A DNA stretch of 14,138 nucleotides, from contig DNGD01000254.1 in NCBI GenBank assembly GCA_003486725.1, positions 1 to 14,138 on the forward strand, in the 5' to 3' direction. The notes below the pieces were generated by a model, which was not told the DNA's origin, searched no databases, and was given only the letters and a program-made list of their open reading frames with translations. Shown in pieces: positions 1 through 7,328 of this stretch. The position numbers and the translations under genes are program-made. The first letter of the stretch is position 1, and every line of letters starts with the position of its first letter. The stretch is from Rhodospirillaceae bacterium. GTDB taxonomy: Bacteria > Pseudomonadota > Alphaproteobacteria > UBA9219.

Positions 1-1132
1 AAAGGCGCATGGTGCCGAGTTTAATTGCGAAAGCTTCTCTACTGTAGTCTCAGCTATATGTTCAGGAAAAATTCAGGCACACATCGTCGGAATTACTTAT
101 GCAGACAGAGATGCCTCTGTGGGCATAGAGAATGATGTGGCGGGCGCGATGATAGCCCTACCTTCTGTCTATTCGAAGTGGGATGAGTCCAACCAGACCT
201 TTGTAAACGTTCCTGCAACATACATTGAAGACACCTTTGTTTTCAAAGATAAATCCCAGAAGTTTAGAGAGACGACAAAAAACAAAGATACTTTCCCTGA
301 GGGGATAAGCCTTGGAACATTTTTCCATGCGAAAATGTTTGCCCTTTCCATGTCTGACAGTGCTCACGGCAACCAATTCGGACAGATGTCGAGCTGTTAC
401 ATCGCAGAACATGGCGAGAACAATGCTCCAATGCTTCGAATTTATAAGAACTTGAATGCAACACGCGATGACTCGCCAGATGCAAACATTCTTCTTTTTA
501 CAAAGCCGCCCTCTTTGGTGAGGAAATCTAGAACGACGACATACATCGAGTCACTTGGCACAAGTGCAAGAGAGAATTCTTTTCAACTTAATCCCCACAT
601 TTTTCTTTCGTCGTGGTCACACAAAACAGGCAACAAGAGGATTCAAGCAAGCTTTACAGATAGCCTTTCAACATTCACCGGCAAATCTGTTATTCGCGTC
701 CAGATAACAAGTAACGGCAATTTACCAGATGAGCAAAAACTTAAGGATGTACTTGACGATTTGCTTAAGGCCGGTCTTTCGGAGGTCTCCAAGCGCGGAT
801 GGATGCCAAGTCCAGTTCAACACGACTCGTTACGGATTCACGCACTAAATGAGCCAGAAATCGCCTCAGCACTAAGAAGTATGGGCGCAGAAACGAGAGT
901 GCTCGGCAAGTGTCCAATGAAGCCAGTTGTAATCGACTACAAAGACCTGCCAGATTCGATCTTCGGCGAAAATAGACCTACTGTTACCCCATTTTATGTG
1001 TATTCAGTGCAAAAAGCTGACCTCCGTGTTTATTATGCAAATGATAATGATAAAGGCGCTCAACAGTCATCCCGCGTTCTCACCCAACCTCAAGCTTACT
1101 CACCCGTAAGTCACGGCCTTCGACCGGCGTGA
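1..1132 (+). CDS. Unrecognised protein, 5' end cut by window
   Basis: The frame is open from base 2 to a TGA at 1130-1132 (376 codons visible), so the start lies outside the window; the GTG at 119 is only an internal possible start. I do not recognise the family. The product looks soluble: no signal peptide or membrane helix is visible, and the composition is mixed, with many Ser, Thr, Asn and Lys. A segment near the visible N-terminus reads GITYADRDASVG. No catalytic motif is obvious. By eye the DNA is richer in A+T than the hydrogenase genes beside it, which suggests separate acquisition. It converges on hypA, and its last 17 codons plus stop lie antisense to the conserved hypA tail. The C-terminus may therefore not be the ancestral one. 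Coding status is supported by frame length and protein-like composition only. Confidence 0.65.
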   Translation, partial: KAHGAEFNCESFSTVVSAICSGKIQAHIVGITYADRDASVGIENDVAGAMIALPSVYSKWDESNQTFVNVPATYIEDTFVFKDKSQKFRETTKNKDTFPEGISLGTFFHAKMFALSMSDSAHGNQFGQMSSCYIAEHGENNAPMLRIYKNLNATRDDSPDANILLFTKPPSLVRKSRTTTYIESLGTSARENSFQLNPHIFLSSWSHKTGNKRIQASFTDSLSTFTGKSVIRVQITSNGNLPDEQKLKDVLDDLLKAGLSEVSKRGWMPSPVQHDSLRIHALNEPEIASALRSMGAETRVLGKCPMKPVVIDYKDLPDSIFGENRPTVTPFYVYSVQKADLRVYYANDNDKGAQQSSRVLTQPQAYSPVSHGLRPA

Positions 1133-1322
1133 AGATAAGCTTGGCGCCGTCGGCGACGGTGCCCTTGGCGACCATGGGAAAACAGAACTCCATCGCCTCA
1201 AGGCTCGCGCCGGATTGATCGCCCACCGTCAACGTCACCTCGACAACGCGCGTGAAGCGGTCTTTTTCCGCCTGACGCTCAATGATCTTGATGATGCTCT
1301 CGCACAGCGACACTTCGTGCAT
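1080..1322 (-). CDS. hypA: Short HypA-like nickel chaperone lacking the zinc domain
   Basis: 80 residues. The N-terminus MHEVSLCESIIKIIE is the HypA/HybF signature, with the Met-His-Glu nickel ligands of the family. The following part matches the HypA alpha/beta domain (TVGDQSGASLEAMEFCF, then GTVADGAKLIF). HypA is usually about 113 residues: after this point it inserts a zinc domain with two CxxC pairs, then ends in a strand like G-R-E-L-R-V-K-x-L-E-V. Here TPVEGRDLRVSKLEVG follows directly, so the final strand is present and about 33 residues with all four zinc cysteines are missing. The start is ATG at 1322, preceded by GGAGTAGG. It is the last gene of the hydrogenase operon, 23 bases after the protease gene. 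Expected role: nickel delivery to HydA. Whether it works without the zinc site is unknown. Confidence 0.8.
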   Translation of the reverse strand: MHEVSLCESIIKIIERQAEKDRFTRVVEVTLTVGDQSGASLEAMEFCFPMVAKGTVADGAKLIFTPVEGRDLRVSKLEVG

Positions 1323-1345
1323 GGGCGGCCTACTCCGGCTATGGC

Positions 1346-1807
1346 TTACAAATCCGCAAACTCTTTTCTAACGGCTGTCTCGACTTCGGCGAGTGCAGCT
1401 TCGACCTGCGCCGACATCGCCGCGCCGAAAGTGAACTCTTCCCCTTCGATGCCATAGATAATCATGGCCTTGGGCAAGGTGCCCAGTGCGCGCGACAGCT
1501 CTGTGGCCTCGGCAAGGCCAAACAGGTGGCTGGAATAGCGAAACACATCGGGCTTCAGGGTATCGTTGATCGCATCGAAGCGGCAGATGGTGCCCAAGGG
1601 CTTTCCCGATTTCATCGCATCGACGATGACGACGCGATCCGCGCCCTCCCACAAAGGCATGAGCGAAGCGCCCTCGCCGCTGTGCGGCTGCACCTCGATG
1701 CCTTTTTTCGCAAACGACTGATCGGCGGCCAAGCGTTCGGCAAGCGCGGGGCCCGCGCCATCATCCGCGCGCTGCAAATTGCCAACGCCCAAAAACAATA
1801 CGGTCAT
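1346..1807 (-). CDS. [NiFe]-hydrogenase maturation protease (HycI/HybD family)
   Basis: 153 residues, the usual size for peptidase family M52. The N-terminus FLGVGNLQRADDGAGP is the family signature (GxGN....DDGxG). Asp16, Asp63 (VIVDA) and His94 (SSHLFGL) fall close to the three nickel-sensing ligands known in HybD (Glu16, Asp62, His93). The enzyme removes the short C-terminal tail of the large subunit after the NiFe centre is inserted. Its neighbour HydA carries such a tail, so HydA is the probable substrate. The ATG at 1807 lies 13 bases after the hydA stop. The nearest Shine-Dalgarno-like run (GGGAG) is rather far away, so translation may depend on coupling to hydA. A specific symbol is not assigned because names differ between hydrogenase groups. 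Confidence 0.9.
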   Translation of the reverse strand: MTVLFLGVGNLQRADDGAGPALAERLAADQSFAKKGIEVQPHSGEGASLMPLWEGADRVVIVDAMKSGKPLGTICRFDAINDTLKPDVFRYSSHLFGLAEATELSRALGTLPKAMIIYGIEGEEFTFGAAMSAQVEAALAEVETAVRKEFADL

Positions 1808-1820
1808 CGGCAGACTTGCC

Positions 1821-3191
1821 CTACTCCCTGATCATCGTCAGTTTGAGGAAGTGCGCCGAACATGAGATGCAGGGATCATAGTTGCGGATCGTCTGCTCAC
1901 AGCGCCACTTCAAAGCCTTTTCATCCAGATCGAGGCTGCGTTCCACCACGCCATGCAAATCGCGCTCGATCTGCGGCTGGTTTTGCGCGGTCGGCGAGGA
2001 GATAACGGCCTTCGTGACGCGCCCTTCGCTGTCCAGCTTATAGGAGTGATAGCAAACGCCGCGCGGCGCTTCCGTCATGCCAAAGCCTTCCGAGGCTTTG
2101 GGCGTGCCGGCAACAAACGCAACATCCGGCTCCTCATACGCCTTGATCAAGCGAATGGCCTCTTCACAGCAATAGACCGTCTCGACCATGCGGACCAGAA
2201 TGCTCTTGAACGGATTGTTCACGGTCTCGCCAAGGCCGATTTCCTTGGCCGTTTGCTTGGCCAGCTTGGTCAGCTGCTTATAGTTCAGGTTATAACGCGC
2301 GTTCGGGCCCGTCAGGTATGGCTGACCGTCGTCGCGGGTCGAGCCTTGCAGCGCGGTAGAGTGCGCGACATGCGTTTCCTTGAACACCTTGTGGAAGTCG
2401 CTGACAGGAATGTGAATGCCACGGTTGCTGATCACATCGCCTTCGACAATCGCGTATTCGTCGGGGTGATGCATGGCAACGCAATGATAGTCATATTCAT
2501 AGTCGGGGAAGTCGAACGTGCCAAACAGTTTGGCAATCGCGATCGACGTCTCTATGCCCCACTTCAGTTCGTCCAGCAGACCGCGCAAGGCCTTCTTGGT
2601 CGGCACCTTATAGAAACCGCCCACACGCGTATTGACGGGGTGAATGGCACGGCCACCGCCGACAACTTCCAGAATATCATTGCCCAGCTTCTTCAGGCGG
2701 AGCGCATTTTGAACGACTTCCTTGTTGGTCGCGGCGAGCTTCAGCACATCGTCAAGACCAAGGAAATCGGGCGCATGCAACATCGCGGCGTGAAGAACAT
2801 GGCTTTCGATCCACTCACCGCAATACATGATACGACGCAGATCGCGGATCGGTTGGGTAATCTTGATACCCAGCGCGTCTTCCATCGCCTGCTGCGCGCC
2901 CATCAGGTACGCCATCGGACAGATGCCGCAAATGCGGGCCGTGATATCGGGAACTTCAAGGTAGCTGCGACCGCGCAGGAAAGCTTCGAAAAAGCGTGGC
3001 GGCTCGACAATCCGGAATTTGCATTCCTTGATCACGCCGTTTTTCACGCGAACGGTCAGGGCACCCTCGCCTTCCACGCGCGACAATTCATCGACCACGA
3101 TGGTACGTGTCACGTTGCCCGTGGATTTGGCTTTGGCTTCTTTTTTAGGAGCCGCCTTTTTCACTGTTTTCTTCTTCGCCGCTGTTACCAT
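1821..3191 (-). CDS. hydA: Group 3b [NiFe]-hydrogenase large (alpha) subunit
   Basis: 456 residues. Two cysteine pairs bind the NiFe(CN)2CO centre: the L1 motif RICGIC (Cys88, Cys91) and the C-terminal L2 motif DPCISCSAH (Cys441, Cys444, His447). The nine residues after His447 (FLKLTMIRE) are the expected tail removed by the maturation protease encoded downstream. The family core begins near residue 30 (VVDELSRVEGEG). The first 28 residues are an unusual Lys/Ala-rich tail with nine lysines. The start is ATG at 3191, with AAGGAG six bases upstream. With HydD it forms the H2-activating half; electrons pass through HydD to HydB/HydG and NAD(P). The group 3b assignment rests on the beta-gamma-delta-alpha gene order and subunit set, as in Pyrococcus sulfhydrogenase. 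No signal peptide is seen, consistent with a cytosolic enzyme. Confidence 0.96.
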   Translation of the reverse strand: MVTAAKKKTVKKAAPKKEAKAKSTGNVTRTIVVDELSRVEGEGALTVRVKNGVIKECKFRIVEPPRFFEAFLRGRSYLEVPDITARICGICPMAYLMGAQQAMEDALGIKITQPIRDLRRIMYCGEWIESHVLHAAMLHAPDFLGLDDVLKLAATNKEVVQNALRLKKLGNDILEVVGGGRAIHPVNTRVGGFYKVPTKKALRGLLDELKWGIETSIAIAKLFGTFDFPDYEYDYHCVAMHHPDEYAIVEGDVISNRGIHIPVSDFHKVFKETHVAHSTALQGSTRDDGQPYLTGPNARYNLNYKQLTKLAKQTAKEIGLGETVNNPFKSILVRMVETVYCCEEAIRLIKAYEEPDVAFVAGTPKASEGFGMTEAPRGVCYHSYKLDSEGRVTKAVISSPTAQNQPQIERDLHGVVERSLDLDEKALKWRCEQTIRNYDPCISCSAHFLKLTMIRE

Positions 3192-3228
3192 GCTCGGCTC
3201 CTTTTATTCCTGCTAAAGATTAATCGCT

Positions 3229-4062
3229 TCAGTCATAGGCTTCGCTGGTCTTACGGAAAGCTCCAGCGTTCGCGTTATAAGAACGGAAGAAGTCGCGCAC
3301 TTCGCGCTTCGTCATTCCCAGTTTTTCAAGCTGACGGCCAAGGCTGGCACCGTTGGGCGCTTCGGACGGACCAAAGCAACCAAAGCAACCACGATCCGTG
3401 GACGGGCACAGATTACCACAACCCGTATGCGTCACAGGGCCAAGGCAGGGAATGCCTTTCGCCACCATCAAGCAAACGGTGCCCTTTTTCTTGCACTCCA
3501 CGCATTGGCTGGTGTGCGCGATGTTGGGCACGCGGTTGTTCAGCGTCGCGTTGATGACTTCGAGAAGTTCGGCCTTGTTGATCGGGCAGCCGCGCAATTC
3601 GTAATCGACGGGCACATGCTCTTGAATCGGCGTCGAGGTGCGTAGCGTCGTGATGAAATCAGGGCGGGCATAAACGGCGCGAATGTAATCATCCACATCC
3701 GCAAAGTTACGCAAAGCCTGAATGCCGCCCGACGTCGCGCACGCACCGATGGTGATCAGCTTCTTCGATTGCTGACGGATCTTGCGGATACGGTGGACAT
3801 CGTGATCCGTCGTGATCGATCCTTCGACAAACGAAATGTCGTAAGGCCCCTTAACGACCGTCGTCGTCGCTTCAAGGAAATAGGCGATTTCAATTTCGCC
3901 CACCACGTCGAGAAGATCATCCTCGCATCCCAGCAGGCTGAGCTGACAGCCATCGCACGACGCAAACTTCCACACGGCAATCTTGGGCTTGGCGCGGCGT
4001 TTGATCGAGCCGTTTGCCTTGCCTGTGCTCTTCGAAGGAGCTTTCTTTTTTGTGACTGTCAT
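3229..4062 (-). CDS. hydD: Group 3b [NiFe]-hydrogenase small (delta) subunit
   Basis: 277 residues from ATG at 4062; a TTG two codons earlier (4068) is also in frame. The ATG is preferred because GGGAG sits eight bases before it, inside the end of hydG. Twelve cysteines suit three [4Fe-4S] clusters. The proximal set is Cys36-x2-Cys39 (SCDGCQ), Cys108 (GACATSGG) and Cys159 (LRGCPIN). A second group of eight lies between residues 187 and 229 (CVEC, Cys197, Cys206, Cys215, Cys219, Cys226, Cys229). It passes electrons between the NiFe site in HydA and the HydB/HydG module. There is no Tat signal: the N-terminus is a lysine-rich tail (residues 5-27, about ten Lys/Arg) with KKK and KSTGK, resembling the tail of HydA. 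The gap to the hydG stop is only two bases, which implies translational coupling. Confidence 0.94.
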   Translation of the reverse strand: MTVTKKKAPSKSTGKANGSIKRRAKPKIAVWKFASCDGCQLSLLGCEDDLLDVVGEIEIAYFLEATTTVVKGPYDISFVEGSITTDHDVHRIRKIRQQSKKLITIGACATSGGIQALRNFADVDDYIRAVYARPDFITTLRTSTPIQEHVPVDYELRGCPINKAELLEVINATLNNRVPNIAHTSQCVECKKKGTVCLMVAKGIPCLGPVTHTGCGNLCPSTDRGCFGCFGPSEAPNGASLGRQLEKLGMTKREVRDFFRSYNANAGAFRKTSEAYD

Positions 4063-4064
4063 GA

Positions 4065-4940
4065 TCAAAGCTCCCGCACATTAAGAGTATCGACGATCTT
4101 GTCGTAACGGAACACGGGGCCGTCGCGGCAGATAAAGGAAGCACCCCACTGGCAGTGCCCACAGAATCCAACGGCGCATTTCATGTTGCGTTCCATGGAC
4201 AGATAGATGTGATCCAAAGGCACACCGCGCTCATGCAGCGAGTCTACAACGTGGCGCATCATGACTTCGGGGCCGCAGGTATAGGCCGTCGCGTTCATGG
4301 GATCGAACCCGCCCGACTGGATCAGCTTGGTGACCAGACCGACGCGACCCTGCCAATTGCCCGTCGCGCGATCAACCGTGACCTGCACATCGATATCGAA
4401 ACGCGCCTTCCAGCGCAGCAGTTCCTTCGAGAACAAAATATCTTCCGGCGTACGCGCACCGTACAGAACAGCGATGTTGCCGTATTTGTGACGCTCGGCC
4501 ATCGCTTGATAGATGGCGGGGCGAAGTGGCGCAAGGCCGATACCGCCCGCAACGAACACCAGATCCGTACCTTCCGCCACAGCCAGCGGCCATTCGGAGC
4601 CATAGGGCCCACGGACGCCGACAATCGCGCCAGCCTTCAGCGAGTCAAGCGCCTTGGACACATTACCGACAGCACGCGTCGTGTGGATCAGGACAGAGCG
4701 GTTGGTGGGGTCGCCGCTCACGCTGATCGGCACTTCGCCGATGCCAAAAACATAGAGCATGTTGAACTGCCCCGGCGCAAAAATAACGGGGCCGCCATCT
4801 TCGGGGGTCAAAGACATGCTGAACGTGTCGGACAGCTCTTTCCAGATTTCCAGAACGCGGAACGGACGCGGATGCATCGGATCGGCGCCACCTGAATAAC
4901 AGGCGCAACTGGCTTCCTTCTTTTTGATTGCATGTCTCAT
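4065..4940 (-). CDS. hydG: Group 3b hydrogenase gamma subunit, FAD/NAD(P)-binding reductase
   Basis: 291 residues. It belongs to the ferredoxin-NADP reductase-like family with a C-terminal [2Fe-2S] site, like PyrK of dihydroorotate dehydrogenase. An FAD-binding barrel covers about residues 25-110 (PGQFNMLYVFG, ISVSGDP). The NAD(P)-binding half carries AGGIGLAPLRP (131-141) and TCGPEVM (221-227). The [2Fe-2S] ligands are Cys255, Cys260, Cys263 and Cys271. It would exchange hydride with NAD(P)H and pass electrons to the iron-sulfur subunits. The start is ATG at 4940. The residues before Met22 (MHPRPFRVLE, where family similarity begins) are KKK- and Cys-containing, so Met22 (base 4877) is an alternative start. 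The gene follows hydB by 66 bases and nearly touches hydD. Confidence 0.93.
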   Translation of the reverse strand: MRHAIKKKEASCACYSGGADPMHPRPFRVLEIWKELSDTFSMSLTPEDGGPVIFAPGQFNMLYVFGIGEVPISVSGDPTNRSVLIHTTRAVGNVSKALDSLKAGAIVGVRGPYGSEWPLAVAEGTDLVFVAGGIGLAPLRPAIYQAMAERHKYGNIAVLYGARTPEDILFSKELLRWKARFDIDVQVTVDRATGNWQGRVGLVTKLIQSGGFDPMNATAYTCGPEVMMRHVVDSLHERGVPLDHIYLSMERNMKCAVGFCGHCQWGASFICRDGPVFRYDKIVDTLNVREL

Positions 4941-5006
4941 TTCAAAACATCCTATCGTTTGGTGAATCCTGTGTCTTCAGTAGCAAAAAGGGGGAAGAAC
5001 CCACGC

Positions 5007-6221
5007 TTATTCGCCGGTGTTCTTGATCGCCTTGGCCTCTTCCGTAATGTCGATGCCGACAGGGCACCACGTGATGCAACGGCCACAGCCGACGCAACCG
5101 GACGTGCCGTACTGCTCATGCCAGTTCGACAATTTATGGGTCATCCACTGGCGATAGCGCGACTTCGTTTCGCGGCGGATCGCGCCCCCATGGATATAGC
5201 TGAAATCGATCGAGAAGCAGCTGTCCCACGAACGCCAACGCTCCGCGTGATCGCCCTTCAGATCAGTCGTGTCATTGACCGTGCTGCAGAAGCAGGTGGG
5301 GCAAACCATCGTGCAGTTGGCGCAGGACAAGCAGCGTTCGGCCACTTCGTCCCAGCGTTGATGACGCAGGTTGCGGGGCAAGACGTCCTTAACATCGGGA
5401 ACCATCTTGCGGCCCATTTCGCCGCGCGCTTTGCGGGCCTGACTGTCGGCCATACTGACATCGGCAGAGCGAGCTTCGCGATGGGGGAGCAGATCGAGGA
5501 TCAACGCACCGCGTTCACTCCCGACTTCCATCATGAACTCGTGCTTGCCATTTGACGGCGCAAATTCGGTGAGCGTTAAATCATAGCCTTGCCCTTCCTT
5601 CATGTGCGGATCGCCGCCCATGGAAGAGCAGAAACACGTCTTGCCCGCACGTGAGCAATTCACACCGATGATCAGCGCCTTGCTGCGACGCGCCACATAC
5701 CCAGGATCAGAGAAGATGCCAGCACCGCATTTGTCCTCGCGGCCAAAGCCAAACACCTTGTCTTGAATCTTCATCGCGTTCAATTCGCACGAACGCACAC
5801 CGATAAAGGCGTAAGCCGGCGCGTCATCCGTCGGATTTTCGACCGTGAAGCCTTTGCCGTCGCGATCGGCCGACCACATCTTGTGACGCGGCGGGAACAG
5901 AAATTTTTTCCAGCTGGTGGGGCCGACAAGATACTCGAAGAACGAGCCCTTCGTGCCGGGAACAAGGCGATATTTGCCGCCTTCTTGCTCATCGGAAAAG
6001 CCGACAGGCAGGTCGCTGGGCGAAGAAATCTCTTCGTAAACCACAGCGCCATCGCGGACCTTGGGTCCGATGGGTTGATACCCGATTTTGATCAGGCGAC
6101 TGAATAAAGCGGAAAGCCCCGCTTCGTCGATAACGACTTTCGTCCCAACAGGAATACTCGTTTCTTTCGCGCTATGCGCCTTCGAATGAGCTTGGCCTAC
6201 GGCACCATGTGAGCTTGTCAA
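5007..6221 (-). CDS. hydB: Group 3b hydrogenase beta subunit, 4Fe-4S electron carrier
   Basis: 404 residues from a TTG at 6221. That start is chosen because GGAGG lies six bases upstream and because the open frame before it (back to 6383) is rich in improbable residues and unlike the family. Two ferredoxin-type sites are seen near the C-terminus: [12 protein letters not shown] (Cys297, 300, 303, 307) and [12 protein letters not shown] (Cys376, 379, 382, 386). A middle region has more cysteines (Cys145, 189, 196, 198), as in the anaerobic sulfite reductase A/HydB family. Other family-like segments are [10 protein letters not shown] and [10 protein letters not shown]. It should link the hydrogenase core to the FAD subunit HydG. 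In Pyrococcus the beta and gamma subunits together are also credited with sulfur reduction; that activity is not implied here. It is the first gene of the operon. Confidence 0.92.
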   Translation of the reverse strand: MTSSHGAVGQAHSKAHSAKETSIPVGTKVVIDEAGLSALFSRLIKIGYQPIGPKVRDGAVVYEEISSPSDLPVGFSDEQEGGKYRLVPGTKGSFFEYLVGPTSWKKFLFPPRHKMWSADRDGKGFTVENPTDDAPAYAFIGVRSCELNAMKIQDKVFGFGREDKCGAGIFSDPGYVARRSKALIIGVNCSRAGKTCFCSSMGGDPHMKEGQGYDLTLTEFAPSNGKHEFMMEVGSERGALILDLLPHREARSADVSMADSQARKARGEMGRKMVPDVKDVLPRNLRHQRWDEVAERCLSCANCTMVCPTCFCSTVNDTTDLKGDHAERWRSWDSCFSIDFSYIHGGAIRRETKSRYRQWMTHKLSNWHEQYGTSGCVGCGRCITWCPVGIDITEEAKAIKNTGE

Positions 6222-6232
6222 TCCACACCTCC
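6222..6232 (-). promoter_or_regulatory. Ribosome binding site deciding the hydB TTG start
   Basis: On the minus strand GGAGG is followed by six bases (TGTGGA) and the TTG at 6221. It is the only strong Shine-Dalgarno match near the region where HydB family similarity begins, so it fixes the start and shortens the open frame by 54 codons. Confidence 0.7.
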
Positions 6233-6235
6233 AGA

Positions 6236-6281
6236 AACGAGTAACGAGTACTATCGTATGCTTCAGATTACCTGAACGAGT
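6236..6281 (-). repeat. Three ACTCGTT direct repeats upstream of hydB
   Basis: On the minus strand ACTCGTT occurs at 6281-6275, 6249-6243 and 6242-6236; the last two are in tandem. An inverted repeat TTCAG-N5-CTGAA (6262-6276) lies between them and overlaps the first copy. The cluster sits 15-60 bases upstream of the hydB start, either in its promoter or in its 5' leader. The repeats could be binding sites of a regulator, but no known consensus is matched, so function is inference. Confidence 0.5.
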
Positions 6282-6303
6282 GACCGTAAACAGGATAACG
6301 TCG

Positions 6304-6323
6304 AATCGTGATCCGACACGATT
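6304..6323. promoter_or_regulatory. Palindrome AATCGTG-N6-CACGATT, possible operator
   Basis: Two perfect 7-base arms are separated by ATCCGA. It lies 82 bases upstream of the hydB start in the 201-base gap after era. The two-fold symmetry and spacing suit a dimeric regulator. It is not an FNR box (TTGAT-N4-ATCAA), and I found no sigma-54 type -24/-12 promoter in this gap. There is no T-run after it, so a terminator for era is less likely. Confidence 0.4.
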
Positions 6324-6422
6324 AAGGTTAATATTAGACAGAAGTTGTGAATAATGGAAAGGACTTATTTCCCGCGATTGCAAAAAATACGCGGTACATG
6401 TTTGGTCCTGATAGAAAAATCG

Positions 6423-7328
6423 CTACTTCGTTTCGATTCCAAAAACGCGATAGTATTCTCCCATCTCTTGCCAACGTTCATCGACTTTAACGTCAAGGAA
6501 CAAGTGAACGGTGCGACCAAACTGCGCGGTAAGCTCGGCGCGGGCAGCAGAACCGATCTCCTTGATGCGCGCACCGTTTTTGCCGAGTACCATGGCGCGG
6601 TGTCCGACTTTCATCACCACAATCGTCTGGCGGATCATAACCGAACCGTCCTTGCGCTCCTCCCACGCTTCGGGGAGAACGGCAGCTTCATAGGGCAACT
6701 CGTCATGCAGTTGCTCCAACAATTGTTCACGCGTCACTTCGGCGGCCAGAAGACGCTCGGAAACATCCGTCAACTGATCTTCGGGATAGTGCCACGCGCC
6801 AGCGGGCATCGCGCCCAAAAGCTTGGCCTTCAGTTTTTCGACTCCATCACCCGTCAACGCGGAGATCATGAAAATCTCGTCAAACATGCCAGTCGCGCTA
6901 AGTTGTTCCGTCAGCGGCAACAGTTTTTCAACACGGATCTTGTCGACCTTGTTCAAAACCAGCGTCGCCTTTTGCTTGCGCTGCGCGAGTTCCTGCATGA
7001 TCGCCTCGACCTTCGCATCCGGCTGACGCGCGGCGGCATCGACAATCAGCAAAACAAGGTCCGCCCCTTCAAGACTGTCCCACGCCGCGCGAACCATGGC
7101 GCGTTCCAGCTTGCTTTTCGGCTGAAACAATCCGGGTGTGTCGATCAGACCGATTTGCGTGTCGCCTTCCGTGATCAAGCCCAGCACGCGGATGCGCGTG
7201 GTCTGCGCCTTACGCGTGACGATGGAAAGCTTCTCTCCTAGCAGCTGATTAAGCAGCGTGGATTTACCGGCATTCGGCGCGCCGACAATCGCGACAAAAC
7301 CGGCCTTAGTCTTTATTGAACTTGTCAT
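6423..7328 (-). CDS. era: GTPase Era
   Basis: 301 residues, the normal length. The GTPase motifs are in order: G1 GAPNAGKS (16-23), G3 DTPG (63-66) and G4 NKVD (126-129). The C-terminal KH domain carries the GxxG loop in VLGKNGARIKEIG. Era binds the 3' end of 16S rRNA and assists 30S subunit assembly. The ATG at 7328 overlaps the rnc stop by four bases (ATGA), so the two are translationally coupled. It is the last housekeeping gene of the acpS-lepB-rnc-era run. In many alphaproteobacteria recO follows here; in this window the hydrogenase operon does, after 201 bases without a clear terminator. Confidence 0.97.
   Translation of the reverse strand: MTSSIKTKAGFVAIVGAPNAGKSTLLNQLLGEKLSIVTRKAQTTRIRVLGLITEGDTQIGLIDTPGLFQPKSKLERAMVRAAWDSLEGADLVLLIVDAAARQPDAKVEAIMQELAQRKQKATLVLNKVDKIRVEKLLPLTEQLSATGMFDEIFMISALTGDGVEKLKAKLLGAMPAGAWHYPEDQLTDVSERLLAAEVTREQLLEQLHDELPYEAAVLPEAWEERKDGSVMIRQTIVVMKVGHRAMVLGKNGARIKEIGSAARAELTAQFGRTVHLFLDVKVDERWQEMGEYYRVFGIETK

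Noticed and set aside
1953..3554. 533-codon plus-strand open frame
   Set aside because: It lies antisense to hydA and part of hydD, which have clear family motifs. Its protein is Arg/His/Ala/Phe-rich with no recognisable motif, as expected for a shadow frame in G+C-rich DNA.
6222..6422. Sigma-54 promoter or FNR box for the hydrogenase operon
   Set aside because: TTTTTTGCA occurs but there is no GG at the -24 position, and no TTGAT-N4-ATCAA site is present.
6354..7241. 295-codon plus-strand open frame
   Set aside because: Antisense to era, whose GTPase motifs are intact.
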